64,000 bases of DNA from Pleurocapsa minor HA4230-MV1 (GTDB taxonomy: Bacteria > Cyanobacteriota > Cyanobacteriia > Cyanobacteriales > Xenococcaceae). The DNA lies in contig JAHHHZ010000029.1 in NCBI GenBank assembly GCA_019359095.1, forward strand, positions 85,902 to 149,901, given 5' to 3'. The notes beneath the pieces were generated by a model. It made no database searches. It saw nothing but the letters and a program-made list of their open reading frames with translations, and was not told where the DNA came from. A program made the translations under genes and the position numbers. Positions 16,911-25,386 of the stretch are shown here, piece by piece; the stretch's first letter is position 1; the number at the start of each line of letters is the position of its first letter.

Positions 16911-17207
16911 TTACCACAACGACAACTGACCCTCACTAACGCTGCTATACCGCCCCCTATGTAAATCTAAATGACAGGCTGCACAGACAGACAACAGATT
17001 AGATAATCGATTATCCATAGTGTCATGGTTGCGATGGTGTACCTGAAGAATATCTGCCGTCCACTCCGCACGAGTTAAATCATCGGGTTTTTCTCCTGGT
17101 TTATAGCATTTCTTGCCACAACACTCACAGCACCAATTTTGACTCTCTTTCACTGTCCGAGCTAATTCTTGCCAGTTGTCGGGGTAGAGATTGGGGTTTA
17201 CAGGCAT
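16911..17207 (-). CDS. HNH endonuclease
   Basis: This is a 98-aa HNH nuclease. It has two Cys pairs for structural zinc (CCECCGKKC near 26-34 and CAACH near 75-79) and the catalytic HNH region (VHHRNHDTMDNRLSNLLSVC). Small single-domain HNH proteins of this kind act as homing-type, phage or defence nucleases. It sits alone, leftward, between the kinase island and the 687-aa gene. The start at 17207 gives a natural N terminus. Its target is unknown. Confidence 0.82.
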   Translation of the reverse strand: MPVNPNLYPDNWQELARTVKESQNWCCECCGKKCYKPGEKPDDLTRAEWTADILQVHHRNHDTMDNRLSNLLSVCAACHLDLHRGRYSSVSEGQLSLW

Positions 17208-17257
17208 TTAATCTATGGCGATTGCACTTGCAAAGTTATTGTATCGTAGTATGGCGA

Positions 17258-19321
17258 TTAGGCGATACAAAAATCCTCTTCCATAGGGGCTTTAACCTCT
17301 TGTTCGTCAACCTGTTCAAAACTGTTTTGGGCTAATTCTTCCGCCTCAACAAAATTTTCCATTAATTCAAGAGTTTTAGTGTCATTAATAGAACGATCTA
17401 TGTTCCAACCCTCTCCGTTTGCGTCTGCGGTCAAGATTGGACTGACTATACTGCCATTAACTTCAGAGACCATAATAGATTTACCCTCTGCGGCAACAGT
17501 AACAACCAGGTTGTTTTTCATCAGATGTTTGTTAAGACTATCTAAGTCTCCTTCATATTCGGCGATCATGTTCATTAATTCTCGTGCAATATCAGAATCT
17601 TGTTCATCAGGGGTAGGAGCTACCGTGAATTGGGGTACTTCAACATCAGCCTCAGCTTGGATTTGGGTTTTCGCTTCTGCTGTGATTTCTGTATTTATTT
17701 CAGTTATTACGGGTACTTCCGCATCAGGATTGTTGATTACGTCGTTGACTTGGGTTTTTACTTCAGTTTCTAGCACCATATTTTGTGACTGGTTTTGTTG
17801 AGGTTTATTGACCTCAAGAGATGCTTGGATTGCCTCTAAATTCTTTTCTATTTGGATTAGCTGCTCTAGCATTTTGTCTAATGTCTTTTCGATCGCAGTT
17901 AATTTGTCATCAATAGATACGTTGGATTTTAACAAGTCGTCAATCGTCTTGGTCATAGGATCTGCTGCGGGTTCTGTTGAAGTAGAAGCAGGGGCGACGG
18001 GAGCATTAGCAGGAGTAGGAGCAGGTACAACACCAGTTTGAGCTGTATTTTGAGATTTGGGTGCAGGGATTGCGGTAGCATCGGCAATGGTATTAGGTGA
18101 CACTTGAGATGACATTAGGTTGTCTCCCACCAAGTCCATCTTGCCATCGAGGGCAATTCTCTTTTCTTGAATGAGTTTCATCTGCTCACCGATTTTCTGC
18201 AATCTAGCCTCATGAATACCTTTAGGGATACCGTTCATGAAGTTGCCGATAATATTTAGAGTGTCACCACATAATTGAATGGGATTAATTTCTCCTCTCG
18301 ACATATCTTTAAGTGCTTTACCCAGCATTTGATTGAAGTTGCCTACTGCCTGAAGGTTTTGATTAATACCCTTAAGATTCTGGGCAGATGTTTGATTGTG
18401 CATGGGTTCAACTGGGGAAGTAACGGGCATAGGTGCAACAGCGTTCGCATTAAATTTAGTCTGAGTAAGTGGTTGAACCATTGGTGCTGCAACAGCGACC
18501 CTATTGACTACTAATTTTTCCTCTGAATTGTTTGCCGCATAGGGGTTCTGGTTTATAACTGGCGCTACAGGGACTACGTTTGGAGCTGTCATATTTGGAA
18601 TAGATGGAATTGCCTGAGTTGTCATGGTAGGGGCTACTGGAGGAAATGCTCCTTTTGCCACATCTGTATCCATCGCTGCAAAGTTATCTAAAGCAGGGTT
18701 TGGTGCAGTTTGAACAGGGGCAACGGGAGTAACAGAAGTTTGATTGACCTGAGCCATTTGTTGAGCCAGTATTTCCACTTTCGACATACCTGGTTGAGTC
18801 ATTGGTTGAAACGCTGCTGGTTGAACGGAATTAATAGGAATGGGGTTAGGGATCCCTTGACCTATGGGCGCAACAATAGAAATAGGAGGGATGGGAGGAA
18901 TGGTGGGAGTCGCTACAACAAAAGGTTGGACAACGATACCTAAACTAGTGGCAATGCGATTGGAAACCACATCGGGACGGTAATAGGTTAATTGTTCTTG
19001 GCTAGCCTTTGTACCTTGGGGAAGAGAATCTTTGATTAGGAAGTAGCTAGTACTGGTTTTATCACCAATTGTGGCGGTGAGTTCTTGTACTGAATTTTGG
19101 TCTTTCAATTGCTGTTCTTTATTGCCAAAGGTGATGCGGGGATAGCTAGAGCTGTGAGCAGAATAAGTATCTGCCATGTTTTGTGCGGTAGCTTGATAGA
19201 TTTCGGGGCTATACATGCCCTCGTTTTGGCACTGTTGAGCTGAGGCTTCTAAAATGCTTTTAACGTAGTTGATTTGATTGGGGTCTTGAATGCGATTGTT
19301 TAGTTTTTTAGTGTATGCCAT
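17258..19321 (-). CDS. Large Pro/Ala/Gln-rich protein of unknown function
   Basis: No family recognised. The 687-aa product has a folded-looking N terminus (1-130, with YFLIKDSLP and YYRPDVVSN), a long low-complexity middle rich in Pro, Ala, Val and Thr (130-320), a helical segment (330-400), a second Pro/Ala linker and a coiled coil (about 455-500, DDKLTAIEKTLDKMLEQLIQ). The C terminus (about 590-680) seems folded again. There is no signal peptide or membrane helix. It lies 89 bp downstream of the polymerase-like gene on the same strand, so the two may be cotranscribed and work together. A scaffold or DNA-transfer accessory role is possible but unproven. Confidence 0.7.
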   Translation of the reverse strand: MAYTKKLNNRIQDPNQINYVKSILEASAQQCQNEGMYSPEIYQATAQNMADTYSAHSSSYPRITFGNKEQQLKDQNSVQELTATIGDKTSTSYFLIKDSLPQGTKASQEQLTYYRPDVVSNRIATSLGIVVQPFVVATPTIPPIPPISIVAPIGQGIPNPIPINSVQPAAFQPMTQPGMSKVEILAQQMAQVNQTSVTPVAPVQTAPNPALDNFAAMDTDVAKGAFPPVAPTMTTQAIPSIPNMTAPNVVPVAPVINQNPYAANNSEEKLVVNRVAVAAPMVQPLTQTKFNANAVAPMPVTSPVEPMHNQTSAQNLKGINQNLQAVGNFNQMLGKALKDMSRGEINPIQLCGDTLNIIGNFMNGIPKGIHEARLQKIGEQMKLIQEKRIALDGKMDLVGDNLMSSQVSPNTIADATAIPAPKSQNTAQTGVVPAPTPANAPVAPASTSTEPAADPMTKTIDDLLKSNVSIDDKLTAIEKTLDKMLEQLIQIEKNLEAIQASLEVNKPQQNQSQNMVLETEVKTQVNDVINNPDAEVPVITEINTEITAEAKTQIQAEADVEVPQFTVAPTPDEQDSDIARELMNMIAEYEGDLDSLNKHLMKNNLVVTVAAEGKSIMVSEVNGSIVSPILTADANGEGWNIDRSINDTKTLELMENFVEAEELAQNSFEQVDEQEVKAPMEEDFCIA

Positions 19322-19380
19322 GATTTTGGATGTTTTAAATTAGTCTGAGTATTGGCTAATTATTGATTAGATTTGAATAA

Positions 19381-19415
19381 AGCTTAAAGCTAAAAGCTAA
19401 AAGCTAAGAGCTAAA
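19381..19415 (+). repeat. Heptanucleotide tandem repeat, five units
   Basis: Five 7-bp units: AGCTTAA, AGCTAAA twice, AGCTAAG and AGCTAAA. The last unit runs into the stop codon of the 1163-aa gene (19411-19413). Same class as the arrays at 9029, 12371 and 12675. Confidence 0.85.
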
Positions 19416-22400
19416 TTTCTAGCTGTTTCTCGCTATTTTTAGCTTCTGGACTCTTAAACTGGACATTAGCTACGATATTCTGCTTTTTTGAGCTTAATTG
19501 TGCATTTTGCCTATTTTGGCTGTGTCTATTTTTTAATGAAGCAAGTAGAGATTTGTTAGAGCTTTGTACTTGAGCTTTCTCTTGACGACGAGCCTTACTA
19601 ACCTGTTTTTTAGGGCTTTGAGGCATTTCCTTAACAGGAACTACAATTGAACCTGGTTTGATATAGAGGTCAACACTCGTACCGCTCTCAAATACTTGAC
19701 CTTGAAAACTGGCGTTGATTGGCAGTTTGCTAGATTCTCTGGCAAACATAGCTAAACAATAGTAGTTACCGTCTCCAGGATTTTGCATATAAACTATGGG
19801 ATCTCCATGTCGATCTGATGTAGGGTCATTAAAAGAGGTGACGGTAAAGTTGAGTTCTCGACCTTGGTAATGGACAGAGCTAAAATCATGCCCAGCGTAG
19901 GCATTTTTATCTTTACCGAGTAACTTGACCTGACTTATTTCTTGTCCTAGGGCTTTAGCGATCCGCTCTGGCAAAATAGAAAATGTTAAAGAGGCTTTGC
20001 GACTAGATTGACCCATTACCCAGTTCATATGTCTGGGTGGGGTGATACTAACAGCATTGTATTTTTTACTTCCTGTTGAAAAAGAAAATAACTGATTGTA
20101 TAGCTGACGGTCTTGGTTGAATAAGTTTTGTTGGGCTTTTTTGACATCAATCAGATCGTGATGTCTGGCGATCGCTGGATCGTTAAAAGGGGCAAACATC
20201 TGCTTGACATTGGGAGACAAGTTTTTAACGGCAAAGACTACACAGGGTTTAGTTGGGTGGACTGTTGCCTCAAAATCCTGACCATGAGCTTCCAGCATTT
20301 CCTTAATATAGGTGGCACAGTCTCTTCTACCTTGATTGGCAAAAAGACTAGATTCAAAAGGGGCTTCAACGATATAAGCTGGCCGATCTTTGATTAGATC
20401 TCGCTGATATTGATGCTTATCCTTTTGGTAAGCATAGATACTAGGATCGTAGTGACGACAGATATCAAGGCTTTTACGACGACAAGAAGTTTCGGACTTA
20501 TCAGTATGTTGTTTTTGCCAGATAGTTGCTGCAAGTTCATCCTTAGCTACAGTGCTTAATTGAGCAGTCATAATTTGCTCTTTGATCGCACCATAGGTTT
20601 GGGCAAATTTTTCTTTGCTCTGTTTGGAATCTGAACTTGGGTCTTGGATGACAGCTTTTACCGTATCGCTATACTGTTGGAGGATATTACCTGCCAGTTG
20701 GTTAACAGCCGTTCTAGATATGTCATCTAAAGCAGAATCATTGTTTTGCAATAGGTAGTTATACTGGCTAGCAGCCATCTCTTTTAGTTCACAACTCGAC
20801 CAGATTTGATTGATTCTATGGGGTAATATGTCTACTACAGAAGCATTTTGAGCAATAGGCATCACAGCTGAACTATAGACGCGATCGTCTGATTTAAAGT
20901 CGAAGAACGGTAGGGCAAAGGCAGGACTTTTTAACTGCTTGTTTAAGTCGGGATAATAATCGGTATAGCGAGTAGAAGATTTAGGGGAATCTACCTCTAT
21001 CTGCAAAGAGTCAAATAGGACATCCATCATGCCAGCTTTGTGCTGGAGAAAGAACTGCTGGTCTTGGAGATCTGCTTCAGGATTGGGTTGGGCGCAGTTT
21101 ACCCGTCCAATCGCATTGGCAATTCGACCAATTGAGTTGAGCCTAACCGCCAGTGCCATTTGCTTAAGGTCGCTTTGAGCATAAGCTTCTTTCTTCTTCT
21201 TAATTACGGGGTTGAAGTCCCGATTAATGTCGTTACCTTCACCGTCTAGATGAACTTGAGCTGTACGGGTTTCTTGGGCGATAGTAGGAAACAGGTCAAC
21301 AGGGGAACATACAAGTTGATCGCCATCAAAATCGCACTGGTGATATTTCATGGCATCATCGGGATTGATAAAGATGCAGCCCTTACTGTTCATCAATTCG
21401 GGGGCTTGCTCGTTATCGACTAGATAACGACGGATATTGTCCTTGTTAATGATGGGATAACGGGTGACAATTACCTCAGTACCATTGATTAAATGGGAAG
21501 CCACCACTGTTCCTGGCTTGAGAGCGGCAGGTTGAGCCATAGCTGACTCTAGAGTATTTGCTCCTTTGGTAGCTAGTTCTGCCCATCTATTACGGAGCTG
21601 TTCTTGGCAAAATGCCACGATTTTAGGATGATTGGCTAATTCTCCCCTGGTGTCAGCCCGCAAAACTTCAATTAAACCAAATTCGTTTCGATCTTGGTTT
21701 TCGACTTCTTCTTCGTCTAAGTTTTTTAACTGCTGTTTTTGGTCATGATTGGCTACAAGATACTGAGCCAAAAGACGATAATCATTCTGCACCGACTTAA
21801 GGTACTCTGCTTCAGCTATAGTAGACGGGACAATATCCTGCTCGATCGCTTGAGGGGAATACCACTGCATTAACTGCCAAGAGTTTTTGTAGTCCTGTAG
21901 TTGAGCATTGGAGTTATTTCCCATAACTAATTCGGGCATTTGATAAACTCCACAGGCAAGGCGATCGCTTCCCCAGTCATAGACATTGGCTAAGGTATCC
22001 AAAGCTTGTTTGCTGGGATTATTAAGAATATAACTACCATGATTATCAGTTTGATAGTTAACACCTAGATTTTGCAGAATCTGCGGTAAATAGCTTAAGT
22101 CTCTGACCTGTTGCTGATTGAGGTTGGCTTTGGGAGTCAGTTTCCATTGATTATTGGTTTGACTGACCTTCATCGGGCCTGTGTTTTTTGCCCAGCCTTT
22201 AACCGAGCTACGGTCGAGAACCAAGTCGTATCCGCGATTGGAGGTACGTCTTTGGTCTACTGCTACCGTACCTTTAGCGATAAAGGCAGGCAAGGGACTA
22301 TCGGGACTGGAGTTAGCTAGGCGAAATTGGAATGGGGTATCGGGTTTACCTCCTAACCGGTCGGCTAAACGAGGAGATATTTTGCCGTGGCAATCCCCCA

Positions 22401-22902
22401 CTCCCAGGTCTTTTGCCACCTTACGCTCCATTTCATTTTCATGCTCAAAATCAACAATTTTGACGGTGATTGGTTGCTCTAAATTAGCTATCCCTTCTTT
22501 ACAGCTAGATACCAGCAAAGATCCATATCGACAGCAGTGGTCGGGTTGGGAAGCAAAAAAGCGATCGCGGACTCGTGCTACTACTTCTGGTTCTGCCATG
22601 AACACTGTTCCCCCAGAAGCCAATAAGACTTCGGTGCAGTTTTCCAAATTAAGCTTGTTTAGTTGGTCAAAGTACCTTTGGAGGTTGTAGTCTCGATCTT
22701 TCGTGGCTCGCAGCAGCCCGTCATCGATCTTCACTGCGATCGCCTGTTCTGCTATGTCAGGAACTAATTGAGATAGGAGACAATTGCCTAAATCTTGATG
22801 TCCGTCAAAGTTGTTGTGAGCTAGGTTAAAAACCCTAACTTTGAAGTTAGAGTCTGTTTTGCTGCTCATAATTTCCGATATAATCCTATTGTTACAACTC
22901 AA
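19411..22902 (-). CDS. Two-barrel RNA polymerase-like protein (RdRP/YonO class)
   Basis: This 1163-aa protein carries DFDGDQ at residues 524-529. That is the Mg-binding loop of the double-psi beta-barrel found in the RNA polymerase beta-prime subunit, in cellular RNA-dependent RNA polymerases and in phage YonO. Upstream is RYPI (481-484), corresponding to the RxP segment before that loop. The first barrel also resembles cellular RdRPs: HGKISPRLADRLG (172-184), PFQFR (190-194) and KGTVAVD (210-216), compared with GKIS..LA, FQ.R and KG..AVD in that family. The basic Gln/Ser/Lys tail (1085-1163) looks disordered. Whether it uses DNA or RNA templates, or is a primase, cannot be told. The start at 22902 may be downstream at residue 12. 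Confidence 0.72.
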   Translation of the reverse strand: MSCNNRIISEIMSSKTDSNFKVRVFNLAHNNFDGHQDLGNCLLSQLVPDIAEQAIAVKIDDGLLRATKDRDYNLQRYFDQLNKLNLENCTEVLLASGGTVFMAEPEVVARVRDRFFASQPDHCCRYGSLLVSSCKEGIANLEQPITVKIVDFEHENEMERKVAKDLGVGDCHGKISPRLADRLGGKPDTPFQFRLANSSPDSPLPAFIAKGTVAVDQRRTSNRGYDLVLDRSSVKGWAKNTGPMKVSQTNNQWKLTPKANLNQQQVRDLSYLPQILQNLGVNYQTDNHGSYILNNPSKQALDTLANVYDWGSDRLACGVYQMPELVMGNNSNAQLQDYKNSWQLMQWYSPQAIEQDIVPSTIAEAEYLKSVQNDYRLLAQYLVANHDQKQQLKNLDEEEVENQDRNEFGLIEVLRADTRGELANHPKIVAFCQEQLRNRWAELATKGANTLESAMAQPAALKPGTVVASHLINGTEVIVTRYPIINKDNIRRYLVDNEQAPELMNSKGCIFINPDDAMKYHQCDFDGDQLVCSPVDLFPTIAQETRTAQVHLDGEGNDINRDFNPVIKKKKEAYAQSDLKQMALAVRLNSIGRIANAIGRVNCAQPNPEADLQDQQFFLQHKAGMMDVLFDSLQIEVDSPKSSTRYTDYYPDLNKQLKSPAFALPFFDFKSDDRVYSSAVMPIAQNASVVDILPHRINQIWSSCELKEMAASQYNYLLQNNDSALDDISRTAVNQLAGNILQQYSDTVKAVIQDPSSDSKQSKEKFAQTYGAIKEQIMTAQLSTVAKDELAATIWQKQHTDKSETSCRRKSLDICRHYDPSIYAYQKDKHQYQRDLIKDRPAYIVEAPFESSLFANQGRRDCATYIKEMLEAHGQDFEATVHPTKPCVVFAVKNLSPNVKQMFAPFNDPAIARHHDLIDVKKAQQNLFNQDRQLYNQLFSFSTGSKKYNAVSITPPRHMNWVMGQSSRKASLTFSILPERIAKALGQEISQVKLLGKDKNAYAGHDFSSVHYQGRELNFTVTSFNDPTSDRHGDPIVYMQNPGDGNYYCLAMFARESSKLPINASFQGQVFESGTSVDLYIKPGSIVVPVKEMPQSPKKQVSKARRQEKAQVQSSNKSLLASLKNRHSQNRQNAQLSSKKQNIVANVQFKSPEAKNSEKQLEI

Positions 22903-22952
22903 ATTTTAGATTTAGCTAATTGTTTCAACCCTCGTTTAGCTAATGAGCTGGG

Positions 22953-22965
22953 TCGTACTTTAGTC
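22953..22965 (-). promoter_or_regulatory. Shared 13-bp motif GACTAAAGTACGA (copy 1)
   Basis: The motif lies on the minus strand, 50 bp upstream of the polymerase-like gene, in an 89-bp divergent intergenic region. Exact copies recur at 38633 and 57025, also between divergent genes. Chance of three exact 13-mers in 64 kb is low. A common regulator site is inferred. Confidence 0.6.
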
Positions 22966-22991
22966 CTATACAGAATCTAGATTTATCGATC

Positions 22992-23303
22992 ATGAGTGAA
23001 AACTTTGCCAACCACCAGGTCAAAGTGCCTAAAGGGTTTGATTTTGATGCGGTAAAACAAGCCTTAGAACAGGGCGAAGAGGTGCCTATAATTGAAGAAG
23101 CTTGTTATCGCGCACTACAGCTAACTATCCAAGACTATCGTGGTTATGTTCGAGATTTCCTAGAAGACGGATCTGAAACTGTAGAGGTTGAGTATCAAAC
23201 TTTTCCGTTTTGGTACACCCTGCATCCCCCTACTCCCGTAAATTGGAGCAGCGATTCGGTAGAAGATATGATTCATAACGTCTCTTTTTGGGATGCGATG
23301 TAG
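22992..23303 (+). CDS. Small hypothetical protein
   Basis: This 103-aa acidic protein is divergent from the polymerase-like gene. It has a helical first half (FDFDAVKQALEQGEEVPIIEEACYRAL) and a Trp/Pro-rich second half (FPFWYTLHPPTPVNW). No family recognised. The ATG at 22992 is preceded by the intergenic region that holds the shared 13-bp motif. Codon use and composition look coding, and it may be coregulated with its divergent neighbour. Confidence 0.6.
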   Translation: MSENFANHQVKVPKGFDFDAVKQALEQGEEVPIIEEACYRALQLTIQDYRGYVRDFLEDGSETVEVEYQTFPFWYTLHPPTPVNWSSDSVEDMIHNVSFWDAM

Positions 23304-23491
23304 TTCTCGTTAACAGTAGCGTTAAATTTTACAAGTATATTGTCCATTGATGACAAGTTAAGAAAATTTGTTTTTTGTCAAATCCTCATTTTTACTAGCT
23401 TTAATACCTTGTTTGATTGGGAGTGACTTAACCATAATCTTTCTTCATCTTTGTAGTTAAAGTGTATCAAAGTGCTTCCAAGGCTAAGAGC

Positions 23492-23525
23492 TAGCCCTGT
23501 TAAGGTGAGCATTTGTACTAATAAA
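23492..23525 (+). repeat. Left copy of 34-bp inverted repeat flanking the Argonaute module
   Basis: This 34-bp sequence (core CCCTGTTAAGGTGAGC) recurs inverted at 27869-27902 with 32 of 34 bases identical. A second, perfect 13-bp inverted pair lies outside it (TGACAAGTTAAGA at 23351-23363, and its complement at 27911-27923). Together they enclose the Argonaute operon. Confidence 0.85.
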
Positions 23526-23615
23526 AGTTTCTGATATTTAACGAAGTAATAAAGTTTTACAAACTTGTAATTTCCGACTTGACTTAAAAGCAAAAGCAAT
23601 ACTTCAAAAAGAAAC

Positions 23616-23870
23616 TTGTGTTTTTTAGCGATCGCATTTGGTTTACTGGATGTTTTATCTGGACTAAATCCAAGCTTTCTGCAAGAGATTTACAAAAAAG
23701 ATTTTTTTAGAGAGGATGGTTGTTTACCTAATTCAACTATGCAAAAAGTAATTGTGGTAGTTAAAAGAAAGTGTAATCATGAACTGCTAGAGCGTATGCG
23801 TAATGATAAGCGTTTTGATGAAAATACTTATCAAGATGTGAAGCAGATGATTAACAATGCGAACAATTGA
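23616..23870 (+). CDS. Small ORF inside the Argonaute module
   Basis: An 84-codon frame from a TTG start encodes a hydrophobic N terminus and a charged C terminus (KCNHELLERMRNDKRFDE). It points toward the convergent 487-aa gene and ends 52 bp from it. There is no clear ribosome-binding site. It may be a small protein of the module, a remnant, or a chance frame. Confidence 0.3.
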   Translation: MCFLAIAFGLLDVLSGLNPSFLQEIYKKDFFREDGCLPNSTMQKVIVVVKRKCNHELLERMRNDKRFDENTYQDVKQMINNANN

Positions 23871-23922
23871 CAATTATCTGCTCCAGAGAAGCGGAATTAC
23901 CCAAGTTCCGAAATTGCTACAC

Positions 23923-25386
23923 TTAATCATCAAGTCTAGCTTTAGTAAATTCAAATGGAACTTCTAGTTTTTCTCCTAGTTCCATTACATTGTTAGTAAA
24001 CTTATTAATATCTTCTGATATGCTTACTGCACCTCCAGCTAATGTAGCCACGGCAGTACCGACAGCAGCAAGTCTTTTTAATCTTCTTCCAAGCCTCTTT
24101 GGATCTTGCTTTTCTGGATTTATAATTTCTTCTTCTAAATCATTTAATTCCATTTCAGCATCTTCTTTTTGTTCATTTGGAAAATGTTGTATGGCTTCTC
24201 TTAAAGAAGAAATTATATGGTTTATATCATCGATATTTTGAGCGATAATGATTGAATAGTCATTTAGAGCACCACCAGATTGTACACTACCTTCTGCTGC
24301 AAAACCACCACCAAACTTAGAATTTTGTAAATTGTATTCGCTCATATTAATATTATTTCCAATAAATAAAATTTCCTGATTGTTAATGACTAAATCCGAG
24401 GTTTTTTGTTCAATTATATTGTTTACTACCTCTAAAGCTTTTCTGGCATCAGATTCGATTGCTAATAACTTTTTACTTATATTTTTGAGCTTTTCTTTTG
24501 ATAAGTTGATTTCATCTTGAGATTTAAGCTGTTTGGTGGCGAGTGAAAAGCGATCGCTAATACAGTCAATAAATTCTATTGCTGCTTCGGAATTATTAGC
24601 TACTTCATAATACCGATGGCAACTCGAACGAAGTACTTGGGTAACAATTTGCTTCAAAGAACAGTAGATAATGGCAGCACGAGCAATATCTCGCGGCATT
24701 TCAGGCTCAAATAAACAACGTTCGAGTAAAATTTCATTAACTTTGTCTTCCATAGCCTTTATCTCTTGAGCTTGAGGGATGAAAATATTAAAATTACAAA
24801 GAAACTTAAGCAAAGCCAACTCTTCTATTTTCATCTCTTTTGGTAGCAGTTGGCTTTTTTGTGTCCAAATAACGTCAAGAGAACTAGCTGCTACATTTCC
24901 TAGGAAGTATACCCAATAGTCATTAACATCTAGTTTACTTTCACCTTTTTGCAAAATGCTTTTTAACCAATCTAAATTCTTATTACTAACTTCAGGACAG
25001 TTAATTGCTCCGAGAGATATTCCCAGTAACTCTACAGGACGATAGAAAAATGAAGTTCTATCGGGAGTAAATATATTTTTAGTTGCCAGTCTGGAAAACC
25101 CATTTTTCCATAGTGCCAATAAATCTCGATCTAGCTCTTCTATATTGGAAGCAATTTTATAACCTATTGCTGCAAGTATGGGTGCTTGATAAAACCTCTG
25201 TTGATTAAAAATATTAAAAATATGATTCTCTGTTACACTTAATAACTCATTACCAGAATTTAAAAAGATATACTCAGCAAAACCGCTTTCAGGAGATTTA
25301 CAACTGTAATTGTCCTCAATGAGATTTTTTAAATTGTCTAGCTGATAGCCAAAACTTATCTCCATCATATTCATTAAAGAAACCAT
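23923..25386 (-). CDS. Argonaute-coupled protein of unknown function (candidate effector)
   Basis: No family recognised. The 487-aa product follows the Argonaute gene and overlaps it: ATG at 25386, or at 25374 in a TAATG stop-start arrangement. Residues 1-300 are alpha-helical with scattered Trp and Cys. A segment near 340-375 reads NMSEYNLQNSKFGGGFAAEG, a style seen in the tails of some cyanobacterial signalling or NTPase proteins. An acidic helical stretch (390-425) follows, then a small hydrophobic helix (RLAAVGTAVATLAGGAVSI, about 438-457). This could be a membrane-seeking element. Known inactive long Argonautes pair with nuclease, Sir2 or membrane effectors, and this protein occupies that position. 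The effector role is inferred. Confidence 0.7.
   Translation of the reverse strand: MVSLMNMMEISFGYQLDNLKNLIEDNYSCKSPESGFAEYIFLNSGNELLSVTENHIFNIFNQQRFYQAPILAAIGYKIASNIEELDRDLLALWKNGFSRLATKNIFTPDRTSFFYRPVELLGISLGAINCPEVSNKNLDWLKSILQKGESKLDVNDYWVYFLGNVAASSLDVIWTQKSQLLPKEMKIEELALLKFLCNFNIFIPQAQEIKAMEDKVNEILLERCLFEPEMPRDIARAAIIYCSLKQIVTQVLRSSCHRYYEVANNSEAAIEFIDCISDRFSLATKQLKSQDEINLSKEKLKNISKKLLAIESDARKALEVVNNIIEQKTSDLVINNQEILFIGNNINMSEYNLQNSKFGGGFAAEGSVQSGGALNDYSIIIAQNIDDINHIISSLREAIQHFPNEQKEDAEMELNDLEEEIINPEKQDPKRLGRRLKRLAAVGTAVATLAGGAVSISEDINKFTNNVMELGEKLEVPFEFTKARLDD

Noticed and set aside
23378..23599. 73-codon minus-strand ORF
   Set aside because: Part of its sequence is the left 34-bp inverted repeat; the equivalent frame at the right copy is stopped. 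It might be a remnant of an element gene, but it cannot be supported as a gene.
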